From: Pseudomonadota bacterium
Lineage (GTDB): Bacteria; Pseudomonadota; Alphaproteobacteria; Rhizobiales; Rhizobiaceae
Reading direction: 5' to 3'
DNA: 62,717 nucleotides
NCBI GenBank assembly: GCA_023390055.1
Contig: JAEWDP010000005.1
Location: 1 to 62,717 of the forward strand
Shown: positions 27,418 to 35,501 of the stretch, piece by piece
Layout of the letters: each line of letters opens with the position of its first letter
Position numbering within the stretch: position 1 is the stretch's first letter
Program-made: the position numbers and the translations under genes
Notes under the pieces: model-generated
Told to the model about the DNA's origin: nothing
The model's input: the letters and a program-made list of their open reading frames with translations, nothing else
The model's database searches: none

Positions 27418-27423
27418 ATATAG
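27418..27423 (-). promoter_or_regulatory. Probable -10 element of the tmRNA promoter
   Basis: CTATAT on the minus strand, the -10 type typical of rhizobial housekeeping promoters, lies just upstream of the tmRNA acceptor piece and would place the transcript start near 27411. The -35 region is weak (CTTTTC about 18 bp upstream). Confidence 0.5.
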
Positions 27424-27754
27424 GGGTTCTGATGTCTGCTGAAAAGAGGCGTCAGAGGAATATGTTGTCTCGGCCGGCATCGACTTTAAAGGAAATCTTG
27501 CTGGAAGCTCACGCTTTGATGGCGCCATGCCCGTTTTCGGCCCGCCCTTGGCGAGGTGACGGATGCATGGATCGAACATCCAGAAGAACCCGTGACCCTG
27601 ATATCTGGCCAGTTGATGCGCGGCCAGATGCCTCTGACCAAACAGCATCTCAGCCGACGTCCATGCTTTTAATTGTTGGCAATCACGCGTCCGGCGTTGG
27701 AGACGCAAAGCATTGCGTCTATGTTTTCCCCCAAGACAGAATAGGCACGCCAGC
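27424..27754. other. Region between tmRNA and thyA without a confident gene
   Basis: 331 bp. A 108-codon open frame on the plus strand (27432-27758) and one on the minus strand show no recognisable protein and no ribosome site; I treat both as chance. The stretch should hold the -35 part of the tmRNA promoter and the thyA promoter. Confidence 0.45.
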
Positions 27755-28549
27755 ATGAAACAATATCTTGATCTTCTCCAGCATGTCCTTGAGCATGGCA
27801 GTGACCGCGGCGACCGGACGGGTACCGGCACGCGTTCCGTCTTCGGCTACCAGATGCGCTTCGACCTCAATGACGGCTTTCCGGTCCTGACAACGAAGAA
27901 ACTGCATCTGCGCTCGATTATCCACGAATTGTTGTGGTTCCTGCGCGGCGATACCAATATTGCCTATCTGCGGGAGAACGGCGTTACGATCTGGGATGAG
28001 TGGGCCGATGAAGCTGGCAATCTCGGCCCTGTTTATGGTGCGCAATGGCGTTCCTGGCCTGCGCCGGATGGCCGCCATATCGACCAGATTGCCAATCTGG
28101 TTGCATCCTTGAAGCAAAACCCGAATTCACGCCGGCATATCGTTTCGGCGTGGAACCCTGCCGAAGTCGATGACATGGCCCTGCCACCCTGTCACTGCCT
28201 GTTTCAATTCTATGTCGCGGATGGCAGGCTTTCCTGTCAGCTCTATCAGCGCTCCGCCGACATCTTTCTCGGTGTTCCCTTCAATATTGCCTCCTATGCA
28301 CTCCTGACGATGATGATGGCACAGGTCACCGGCCTGAAGGTCGGAGACTTCGTCCACACACTCGGTGACGCGCATCTCTATTCAGATCATTTCGACCAGG
28401 CGAAACTGCAATTGACACGGTCGCCGAAATCCTTGCCCGTCATGCACCTCAATGAAGCGGTGACAGACCTGTTTTCGTTTCGCTACGAGGATTTTTCGCT
28501 GGAAGGCTATGTCGCGGATGCGAGCATCAAGGCACGGATTGCAGTATGA
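27755..28549 (+). CDS. thyA: Thymidylate synthase
   Basis: 264 residues, the standard length for ThyA. It methylates dUMP to dTMP using methylenetetrahydrofolate, which is left as dihydrofolate. Visible features: RTGTGTRSVFG (phosphate site), LLWFLRGDTNIAYL, the catalytic Cys in LPPCHCLFQFY, and QRSADIFLGVPFNIASYA. The ATG at 27755 (MKQYLDLLQH) is the family start; upstream in-frame codons are not conserved. Its stop overlaps the folA start (ATGA), coupling synthesis with dihydrofolate reduction. Confidence 0.97.
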   Translation: MKQYLDLLQHVLEHGSDRGDRTGTGTRSVFGYQMRFDLNDGFPVLTTKKLHLRSIIHELLWFLRGDTNIAYLRENGVTIWDEWADEAGNLGPVYGAQWRSWPAPDGRHIDQIANLVASLKQNPNSRRHIVSAWNPAEVDDMALPPCHCLFQFYVADGRLSCQLYQRSADIFLGVPFNIASYALLTMMMAQVTGLKVGDFVHTLGDAHLYSDHFDQAKLQLTRSPKSLPVMHLNEAVTDLFSFRYEDFSLEGYVADASIKARIAV

Positions 28550-29076
28550 CCAGGGTTCCCGTCGCAATCGTTGTTGCTGTGTCGGACAATGGCGTCATAG
28601 GCCGCAAGGGCGACATGCCCTGGAAGCTTTCGACCGACCTGAAGCGCTTCAAGGCACTGACACTTGGCAAGCCGATGATCGTCGGGCGCAAGACGCTCCA
28701 GTCTTTTGGCGGAAAGCCGCTGCCGGGACGGCCCCACATTATCGTCACCACGAATGCGGACTTTTCAGTTGACGGTGCGCTGACCGTCACGTCGCTCGAA
28801 GAGGCATTGAGGGCCGGACAGAAAATTGCAGCAGAAACCGGAGCCTCGCAACTGTGTGTCATTGGCGGTGGCGAGATCTACAGGCAGGTGATGGACATTG
28901 CCGATGTTCTCTACGTGACGCATGTCGAAACCACTGTCGACGACGGTGACACATTCTTTCCCGTCATTGATCCGGCGGTTTTTGACAAGGGAGAGGAAAC
29001 GCACATCCCCGCTGGTGAAAAGGACAGTTATCCGACCCGTTTTGCCGTTTATACGCGCCGAGCCGCGACAAACTGA
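28546..29076 (+). CDS. folA: Dihydrofolate reductase
   Basis: 176 residues. It reduces dihydrofolate to tetrahydrofolate with NADPH, recycling the product of ThyA. The active-site stretch VSDNGVIGRKGDMPWKLSTDLKRFK holds the usual Pro-Trp and the catalytic acid (Asp in KGDMPW); GKPMIVGRKT and VIGGGEIY complete the cofactor site. It overlaps thyA by 4 nt and the pair form a dTMP-cycle operon that may run on into hflKC after a 133-bp gap. Confidence 0.96.
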   Translation: MTRVPVAIVVAVSDNGVIGRKGDMPWKLSTDLKRFKALTLGKPMIVGRKTLQSFGGKPLPGRPHIIVTTNADFSVDGALTVTSLEEALRAGQKIAAETGASQLCVIGGGEIYRQVMDIADVLYVTHVETTVDDGDTFFPVIDPAVFDKGEETHIPAGEKDSYPTRFAVYTRRAATN

Positions 29077-29209
29077 TACATTTCGTTACCAAACACCTGG
29101 AAGTTGTTGAACGAGCGTTGAAAGCGCGGGCGCGTCTCCCTATAACGGGCACATGAGCCGGGGAGCGTCGCTTCCACGTGCATCGGGAGAGACAAGCAAA
29201 GAGGTATTG

Positions 29210-30307
29210 ATGCCCTGGAGCAATCAGAATGGCGGCGGCGGCCCTTGGGGCGGCGGCGGCGGAAACAATCAAGGGCCATGGGGAGGCGGATCTAACCGTC
29301 CCAAAGGTGGCGGTGGCGGAAATGGCGGCCCTCCGGACCTTGAAGACATCATCCGACGTGGCCAGGATCGCCTGCGCGGCGTTGTCCCGGGTGGTTTCAA
29401 CGGCGGTGCCGTGGTCATCGTCATTCTTGCGATCGTGGCATTTTTGGCAATCCAGTCCGTCTATACCGTTCAGCCGGATGAGCGTGGCGTGGAACTTCGT
29501 TTCGGCAAGCCGAAGGAAGAAATCTCGATGCCGGGCCTTCACTTCCATTTCTGGCCGCTGGAGACGGTCGAAATCGTGAAGGTGACGGAACAGCAGCAGA
29601 ATATCGGTGCCGGTGGCAGCGCCCAGTCGACCGCCGGCCTGATGCTCTCAGGCGACCAGAATATCGTCAATGTGCAGTTTTCGGTGCTCTTCACGGTGAC
29701 GGACCCGCAGGCGTACCTCTTCAACCTTGAGAGCCCGCCATCGACCCTGCAACAGGTTGCCGAAAGCGCGATGCGCGAGGTCGTTGGCCGTCGTCCGGCA
29801 CAAGACATCTTCCGTGACGACCGTGAAGGCATCTCCACCGAAGTCCGCGCCATCATACAGGGTACGATGGACAATTACGGTTCCGGCGTTTCCATCAACG
29901 CGGTTCCGATCGAAGATGCCGCACCACCGCGCGATGTGGCTGATGCGTTTGAAGAAGTGCAGCGTGCCGAGCAGGACGAGGACCGCTTCGTCGAAGAGGC
30001 AAACCAGTATGCCAACCAGAAACTTGGTCAGGCAAGAGGTGAGGCAGCCCAGGTGCGTGAACAGGCAGCAGCCTACAAGGAGAGGGTTGTCAACGAGGCG
30101 CAAGGTGAAGCGCAGCGCTTCCTGTCGATCTATGAGGAATATGCAACGGCGCCGGAAGTAACCCGCCAGCGCGTCTTCCTCGAGACCATGGAGACGGTCC
30201 TGAAGAATTCCAACAAGATCATCATCGATGAGCAGCAGGGTGTCGTACCATATCTGCCGCTTACCGAACTGAACCGTACATCCGGCCAGCAGGGAGGTTC
30301 GCAATGA
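29210..30307 (+). CDS. hflK: HflK, regulator of the FtsH protease
   Basis: 365 residues. HflK and HflC form a large membrane cage around FtsH and modulate its proteolysis. The first 45 residues are Gly/Asn/Trp-rich (MPWSNQNGGGGPWGG), then one transmembrane helix (about 66-84) and a SPFH/prohibitin domain: TVQPDERGVELRFGK, PGLHFHFWPLETVEIV, DVADAFEEVQRAEQD. The start at 29210 is preferred over an upstream in-frame ATG because the family begins MPW. It overlaps hflC by 4 nt (ATGA). Confidence 0.95.
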   Translation: MPWSNQNGGGGPWGGGGGNNQGPWGGGSNRPKGGGGGNGGPPDLEDIIRRGQDRLRGVVPGGFNGGAVVIVILAIVAFLAIQSVYTVQPDERGVELRFGKPKEEISMPGLHFHFWPLETVEIVKVTEQQQNIGAGGSAQSTAGLMLSGDQNIVNVQFSVLFTVTDPQAYLFNLESPPSTLQQVAESAMREVVGRRPAQDIFRDDREGISTEVRAIIQGTMDNYGSGVSINAVPIEDAAPPRDVADAFEEVQRAEQDEDRFVEEANQYANQKLGQARGEAAQVREQAAAYKERVVNEAQGEAQRFLSIYEEYATAPEVTRQRVFLETMETVLKNSNKIIIDEQQGVVPYLPLTELNRTSGQQGGSQ

Positions 30308-31272
30308 GTTCCAATCGCCTCCCAGCATTTCTCATCGGCCTCGGTGTCTTACTCTTCCTGATCTACTCGTCGGTCTTCGTGGTCAGCGAGCGCGAACAGG
30401 CGATTGTCGTGCGTTTCGGTGAAATTCAGGACGTCAAGAGTGAGCCAGGTCTCTATTTCAAGCTACCGTTCGCCTTCATGGACGCAGACCGTGTCCAGTA
30501 TATCGAGGATCGGGCGCTGCGGTTTGATCTTGACGACATTCGCGTTCAGGTCCGTGGTGGTGCGTTCTACGAAGTCGACGCATTCGTCGTCTATCAGATC
30601 AGTAACCCGCGGCGGTTCCGTGAGGCCGTTTCAGGTGACCGCGAGGCCGCCGAAGCCCGACTGCGCACGCGTCTCGACGCAGCGCTTCGCCGGGTCTACG
30701 GTCTGCGCAATTTCGACGCTGCGCTGTCGAATGAACGGTCGCAGATGATGCAGGAAGTCAATGCGCAATTGCGCGAGCCTGCCGAATCGCTTGGCCTGCT
30801 CATCCGGGACGTGCGGATCCGTCGGACCGACCTGACGCAGGAAGTCTCCCAGCAGACCTATGAACGAATGAAGGCCGAGCGTCTTGCCGAGGCCGAACTC
30901 ATCCGTGCACGTGGTAACGAACAGAGCCAGACGCGCCGCGCGATTGCCGACCGCCAGGCTGTGGAAATCATTTCCGCCGCTCAGCGAGATGCAGAAATCA
31001 CACGTGGTCAGGGCGATGCTGAACGCACGAAGATCTTCGGTGAGGCCTTCGGACGCGACACCGCCTTCTTCGAATTTTATCGTTCGATGCGTGCCTATGT
31101 TACATCGCTGGCCGATCAGGGCACGACGATGGTTCTATCACCAGACTCGCCATTCTTCCGGTTCTTGAACAATCCGGACATACCCCTTCCTAACGGGGCA
31201 GCGACAACGCCGCAACCGGCGGCGCCCGAGGGGACTGGGGAGGCGCCAGCCGCACCGGCCCCCGGCAACTGA
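30304..31272 (+). CDS. hflC: HflC, regulator of the FtsH protease
   Basis: 322 residues, partner of HflK with an N-terminal membrane helix (about residues 7-27) and SPFH domain (EREQAIVVRFGEIQDVKSEPGLYFKLPF). The coiled-coil ERMKAERLAEAELIRARGNEQSQTRRAIADRQAV is typical. The Pro/Ala-rich tail after residue 300 is variable in the family. It is followed by a strong terminator, so hflKC end a transcription unit and degP is transcribed separately. Confidence 0.95.
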   Translation: MSSNRLPAFLIGLGVLLFLIYSSVFVVSEREQAIVVRFGEIQDVKSEPGLYFKLPFAFMDADRVQYIEDRALRFDLDDIRVQVRGGAFYEVDAFVVYQISNPRRFREAVSGDREAAEARLRTRLDAALRRVYGLRNFDAALSNERSQMMQEVNAQLREPAESLGLLIRDVRIRRTDLTQEVSQQTYERMKAERLAEAELIRARGNEQSQTRRAIADRQAVEIISAAQRDAEITRGQGDAERTKIFGEAFGRDTAFFEFYRSMRAYVTSLADQGTTMVLSPDSPFFRFLNNPDIPLPNGAATTPQPAAPEGTGEAPAAPAPGN

Positions 31273-31281
31273 AACTGATCG

Positions 31282-31313
31282 AAAGAGGCGACTTTGGTCG
31301 CCTCTTTCATTTT
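31282..31313 (+). terminator. Rho-independent terminator after hflC
   Basis: Perfect 11-bp arms AAAGAGGCGAC and GTCGCCTCTTT around a TTTG loop, followed by CATTTT, 9 bp after the hflC stop. Confidence 0.85.
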
Positions 31314-31461
31314 GTGCACGCCAATTGGAAATCTGATGGCTGGTGATTGCAAAAGGAGCAACCATCAGTCTTCATTCCGCCCAATCTTGGCGTAAAACTC
31401 AAATGATATCCAAACCCGCGTCGCCGAAGAGGCAACGTACAAGAATGCATATGGAGGCCAG

Positions 31462-33138
31462 ATGGCTCAGTCGGTCCTGTCGCACCTGAAATGTTCCATT
31501 GCCGTACTGGCTATCCTTGCCGGTAGTGCCCAGGCGCAAACCACAATGCCTCCAGATAACGACGCTGGCGAACAGCAGATGGCTCCGCAGGCTGGTCAAC
31601 TGGATCAACCATCAACAGATACCCGCGAACTCGACCCGGAAGAAATGCTTCCAGCTCCGCCAAGTAAGGCGCCGACGGTCACGACAAAATCTGCGCCCGG
31701 TTCCGTTGCTGGTGAAGGTCCAGCCTCGGTAGCGGATCTTGCAGAAGGATTGCTGGATGCCGTCGTCAACATCTCGACATCACAAAGCGTTGGCGGTCAA
31801 GGTGCTGGTCCGCAGAGACCTCAGACACCGGATGGTTCGCCTTTCGAGGAGTTCTTTGACGAATTTTTCGACGGCGAAGGAGGTCAGGGCGGTGCTCAGA
31901 GTGTCAATTCGCTTGGATCCGGTTTCGTCATCGATCCGTCAGGCTTCGTGGTCACCAACAATCACGTCATTGAAGGTGCCGATGACATCGAGGTCATCTT
32001 TCCAGATGGCAGCAAGCTGAAGGCAAAACTGGTCGGTACCGACCCCAAGACCGATCTCTCCGTCTTGAAAGTGGAGCCGGAAAAACCGTTGAAGGCCGTT
32101 CGTTTCGGTGATTCGCGCCAGATGCGGATCGGTGACTGGGTCATGGCAATCGGCAATCCGTTCGGGCTCGGAGGCACCGTGACGGTCGGCATAATCTCGG
32201 CGCGGGGCCGCAATATCAATGCAGGCCCCTACGACAATTTCATCCAGACAGATGCAGCCATCAACAAGGGCAATTCTGGAGGGCCGCTCTTCAACATGAG
32301 AGGTGAGGTCATCGGCATCAATACGGCGATCATCTCGCCATCCGGTGGCTCGATCGGTATCGGTTTTGCCGTTCCCACGGAGCTTGCGGAAAACATCGTC
32401 AACCAGTTGATCGAATTCGGTGAGACACGTCGCGGATGGCTGGGCGTCAGGATACAGCCGGTTACCGACGAGATCGCTGAAAGCCTCGGCCTCAGCAATG
32501 CGCGAGGAGCACTGGTGTCGGGGGTGGTCAAGGATGGACCCGTCGATGACGGCTCGATAAAGGCCGGCGACATCATTGTGCGCTTTGATGGCAATCCCGT
32601 GCATGAAATGCGCGACCTGCCACGTGCCGTTGCCGAAAGCCCGGTCGGCAAGGAGGTCGATGTCGTCGTGATCAGAGACGGCGAGGAAGAAACGGTCAAG
32701 GTGACGCTCGGACGCCTGGAGGACAGTGGGGCGGCGGATGAAGACCAGGTGGACGGGGAAGGGACGCCTAATGACGGAGAAAGCGTGCCTGAAGGACAAG
32801 ATCAGGGCGAAGAACACAATGGCGAGTCCGAACTTCAGACCACTTCGGCACTTGGAATGACGATCGCCCCTCTCGACGAAGAGCAACGCGCAGCATTCAA
32901 TATCGCCGACAGTGTCGAAGGTGTCGTCATCACGGTTGTCGAACCCATGTCTGCGGCAGCAGAAAAAGGGTTGAAACCGGGTGATGTGATCGTGGAGGTA
33001 GCACAGGACTTCGTCGACAATCCTGCCGCCGTCAAGGACCGTGTCGATGCATTGAAGTCGGAAGGTCGGCGCAATGCACATTTGATGGTTGCCGATACGA
33101 CCGGTGCGTTGCGTTTCGTGGCCGTGCCGCTCGAATAG
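31462..33138 (+). CDS. degP: Do-family periplasmic serine endoprotease DegP
   Basis: 558 residues. A signal peptide (about 1-25, ending AQAQ) leads to a trypsin-like protease with catalytic triad H168 (TNNHVIEGADD), D198 (DPKTDLSVLK) and S272 (NKGNSGGPLF). Two PDZ domains follow, separated by an acidic linker of about 40 residues (Asp/Glu/Gly-rich, after GRLEDSG). DegP degrades or refolds misfolded envelope proteins. A GGAGG ribosome site precedes the start. In many rhizobia degP follows hflKC, as here, and the FtsH- and DegP-type functions are complementary. Confidence 0.95.
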   Translation: MAQSVLSHLKCSIAVLAILAGSAQAQTTMPPDNDAGEQQMAPQAGQLDQPSTDTRELDPEEMLPAPPSKAPTVTTKSAPGSVAGEGPASVADLAEGLLDAVVNISTSQSVGGQGAGPQRPQTPDGSPFEEFFDEFFDGEGGQGGAQSVNSLGSGFVIDPSGFVVTNNHVIEGADDIEVIFPDGSKLKAKLVGTDPKTDLSVLKVEPEKPLKAVRFGDSRQMRIGDWVMAIGNPFGLGGTVTVGIISARGRNINAGPYDNFIQTDAAINKGNSGGPLFNMRGEVIGINTAIISPSGGSIGIGFAVPTELAENIVNQLIEFGETRRGWLGVRIQPVTDEIAESLGLSNARGALVSGVVKDGPVDDGSIKAGDIIVRFDGNPVHEMRDLPRAVAESPVGKEVDVVVIRDGEEETVKVTLGRLEDSGAADEDQVDGEGTPNDGESVPEGQDQGEEHNGESELQTTSALGMTIAPLDEEQRAAFNIADSVEGVVITVVEPMSAAAEKGLKPGDVIVEVAQDFVDNPAAVKDRVDALKSEGRRNAHLMVADTTGALRFVAVPLE

Positions 33139-33139
33139 C

Positions 33140-33715
33140 TTAAAGGCTGACCCGACCACGAATGGCGGCATAAACCACATGCCGCCTGAGAAGGGGGTGG
33201 GTGACAGGAACCCGTGGATGGTCGAAATCCATCTGCGGGCAGTACTTCATGCCAATCCTCTTCATCACTGCGGTCGAGCGGTGATTGTCACTGACGGCGA
33301 AGGCGAGAACGGCCGGGATTGCTTTTTCGCCGAAGGCAAAATCGAGGAGTTTTCGGGCAGCTTCCGTTACATAGCCGTTACCCCAGAAGCGGGACGCCAG
33401 TCGCCAGCCGATCTCGATAGTCTCTTCGGGAAAAATATCCGGCATTGCGGCATGCGACAACCCGCAAAAGCCGATCGGCTCGGATGTCTCCTTCAATTCC
33501 AGCGCGTAAAAACCGAGACCGGTTTGCCGGATTGAACTGTTGATCTTGTCTAAAAGCGCGTCCGCCTCCGCATGCGTGCGCCGGAATGGGAAATATTCCA
33601 TGACCTTGGGATCACCATTGATCTCACGAAACAGGTCGCGATCGCTTTCGATCCAGCTGCGAATGCGAAGCCGCTGCGTTTCAAGAATGATCAGAGGCGG
33701 TCCGACAAGGCTCAT
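33140..33715 (-). CDS. GNAT family N-acetyltransferase, RimJ/RimL-like
   Basis: 191 residues. The start, ETQRLRIRSWIESDRDLFREINGDPKVMEYF, and the core EIGWRLASRFWGNGYVTEAARKLLDFAFGE with NHRSTAVMKRIGMKY match the RimL-like acetyltransferases that modify protein N-termini, spermidine or antibiotics. The substrate is not predictable. It overlaps the serB stop by 4 nt, so it is translated with serB. Confidence 0.88.
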   Translation of the reverse strand: MSLVGPPLIILETQRLRIRSWIESDRDLFREINGDPKVMEYFPFRRTHAEADALLDKINSSIRQTGLGFYALELKETSEPIGFCGLSHAAMPDIFPEETIEIGWRLASRFWGNGYVTEAARKLLDFAFGEKAIPAVLAFAVSDNHRSTAVMKRIGMKYCPQMDFDHPRVPVTHPLLRRHVVYAAIRGRVSL

Positions 33716-34602
33716 GGCGTGACAAAGTCCGTCTTGCGGTATCCCTGGATGTAGAGGAGTGCGGTGAGGTCGCCGTGATCGACGCGCATGCGTGCCTTTG
33801 CGGCAACTGCCGGCTTGGCGTGCAGCGCGACGCCGGAGCCTGCGAGATCGAGCATGCCGAGATCATTGGCACCATCGCCAACGGCAATGACATCTTCAGT
33901 GGATATGCCAAGTCTTGCCGCGCCCTCGTTCAAAGCGTCGATCTTCGCCTGCCTGCCAAGGATGGGCTCAGCCACTTCGCCTGTCAGGCAACCGTCCTTC
34001 TCGAGCAGGATATTGGCGCGATTTTCATGAAATCCGAGCCGTGCGGCGATCGGGTTGGTAAAGACTGTAAATCCACCGGAGACAAGGGCGGTGTGAGCAC
34101 CTGCGCCCTTCATTGTCGCAATCAGCTGCGGGCCTCCGGAGGTGAGCGTAATGCGATCCGAAATGACATTATCGACGACAGACAGGGGCAGGCCTTTCAA
34201 AAGCGCCACGCGCTCGCGAAGCGCAGGTTCGAAGGCGATCTCGCCATTCATGGCGCGCGCCGTGATTGCCGCCACCTTGTCCTTGAGGCCGACGACGTCT
34301 GCAAGCTCGTCGATACATTCCTGGCCGATCATTGTGGAATCCATGTCCGCGATCAGGAATTTTTTGCGACGCGTTTCCGCTTCCTGAATGACAAGATCGA
34401 CGGGCTTGTCTGCAATGATGGCACGCAGGGTCGCTTCGACAGGGGCGATATCGCTACCGTCTCTCAGCGCGATATCACAAGCGATAGCGTCCGCCAGCCA
34501 GTAGAGCCCGTTCGCGTTCACGGCCCTTGCGGCGCTTTCTCCAAGGGATGGAGCCAAAACTGGATTTGACGGATGGGCGATGAGCGTGGCAACGAAAGCC
34601 AT
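33712..34602 (-). CDS. serB: Phosphoserine phosphatase
   Basis: 296-residue HAD-superfamily enzyme that makes L-serine from phosphoserine, the last step of serine biosynthesis. Catalytic motif DMDST is at residues 86-90, with the later SGGFTVF and GDGANDLGM motifs and an N-terminal regulatory half (AFVATLIAHPSNP). The start at 34602 (MAFVATLI) fits the family, follows AAGG, and abuts the miaA start codon with no spacing. Longer upstream readings have no family support. It is the first gene of a serB-GNAT unit. Confidence 0.94.
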   Translation of the reverse strand: MAFVATLIAHPSNPVLAPSLGESAARAVNANGLYWLADAIACDIALRDGSDIAPVEATLRAIIADKPVDLVIQEAETRRKKFLIADMDSTMIGQECIDELADVVGLKDKVAAITARAMNGEIAFEPALRERVALLKGLPLSVVDNVISDRITLTSGGPQLIATMKGAGAHTALVSGGFTVFTNPIAARLGFHENRANILLEKDGCLTGEVAEPILGRQAKIDALNEGAARLGISTEDVIAVGDGANDLGMLDLAGSGVALHAKPAVAAKARMRVDHGDLTALLYIQGYRKTDFVTP

Positions 34603-35496
34603 ATGAAAGACCTTGCAAGAAATTCTGATGCGATCCTGATAACGGGGCCGACCGCGAGCGGCAAGTCGGCACTTGCTCTCAAATACGCCATTGACCACGA
34701 CGGTGTGGTCATCAATGCCGATAGCATGCAGGTCTATGACACGCTGCGCATCCTGACAGCGCGCCCCTTTGAAGGCGACATGAAGGGGATCGCCCACCAT
34801 CTTTATGGTCATGTACCGGCAACCCGTGCCCATTCTACCGGTGACTGGCTGCGTGATGTCCTGGCACTTTTGCCAGGGCTTCGACGTCAAGGAAAACTGC
34901 CGATTTTTGTTGGCGGCACGGGCCTCTATTTCAAGGCGCTGACGGGCGGTCTTTCGGATATGCCCCCGATTGCTGAAGAGATTCGTGGCAATCTCCGGTC
35001 GCGATTGAAACAAGAGGGCGCACAACAGCTTCACGCAGAACTTGAAAGGCGCGATCCGGTTGTTGCACGGTCTCTAAAGCCATCAGACGGACAGAGGATC
35101 GTGCGGGCGCTGGAGGTCCTTTCTGCGACAGGTCGTTCGATCGCTGCATTCCAGAACAGGCCGGGCTTGAAGATCATCGATCCTGATCGTGCCATGAAAT
35201 TGATCGTGCTGCCGGATCGGTCAATTCTTCACGACAGGATCAACAAGCGCTTTGCATCGATGATGGAACAGGGGGCGCTCGAGGAGGTGCGAGCGCTTCG
35301 TGCGTTGCGACCCGATGTCGATGTGCCTGCGATGAAAGCGATCGGTGTTCAGCAGATCGCAGACATGCTCGATGGCCGCATGACATCCGAGATGGTCATC
35401 GAGCGTGCCAGTGCCCTGACGCGTCAATATGCCAAGCGACAGATGACCTGGTTTCGCAACCAGATGGATGAAAGCTGGGAGCGAATTGATCCTTGA
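34603..35496 (+). CDS. miaA: tRNA dimethylallyltransferase
   Basis: 297 residues. MiaA adds a dimethylallyl group to A37 of tRNAs reading codons that start with U. The P-loop GPTASGKS is at residues 15-22; VVINADSMQVYDTL, RPFEGDMKGIAHHLYGH and VGGTGLYFKALTGGLSDMP follow, with RAIEQ-like substrate residues in AMKAIGVQQIADML. The ATG at 34603 (MKDLARNSDAIL) sits directly against the serB start, so both promoters must lie inside the opposite gene. An upstream in-frame ATG at 34573 would overlap serB. Confidence 0.94.
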   Translation: MKDLARNSDAILITGPTASGKSALALKYAIDHDGVVINADSMQVYDTLRILTARPFEGDMKGIAHHLYGHVPATRAHSTGDWLRDVLALLPGLRRQGKLPIFVGGTGLYFKALTGGLSDMPPIAEEIRGNLRSRLKQEGAQQLHAELERRDPVVARSLKPSDGQRIVRALEVLSATGRSIAAFQNRPGLKIIDPDRAMKLIVLPDRSILHDRINKRFASMMEQGALEEVRALRALRPDVDVPAMKAIGVQQIADMLDGRMTSEMVIERASALTRQYAKRQMTWFRNQMDESWERIDP

Positions 35497-35501
35497 ACCG
35501 G

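Noticed and set aside
27432..27758. 108-codon open frame between the tmRNA and thyA
   Set aside because: No ribosome site, no recognised domain, and it would overlap the thyA start out of frame; likely chance.
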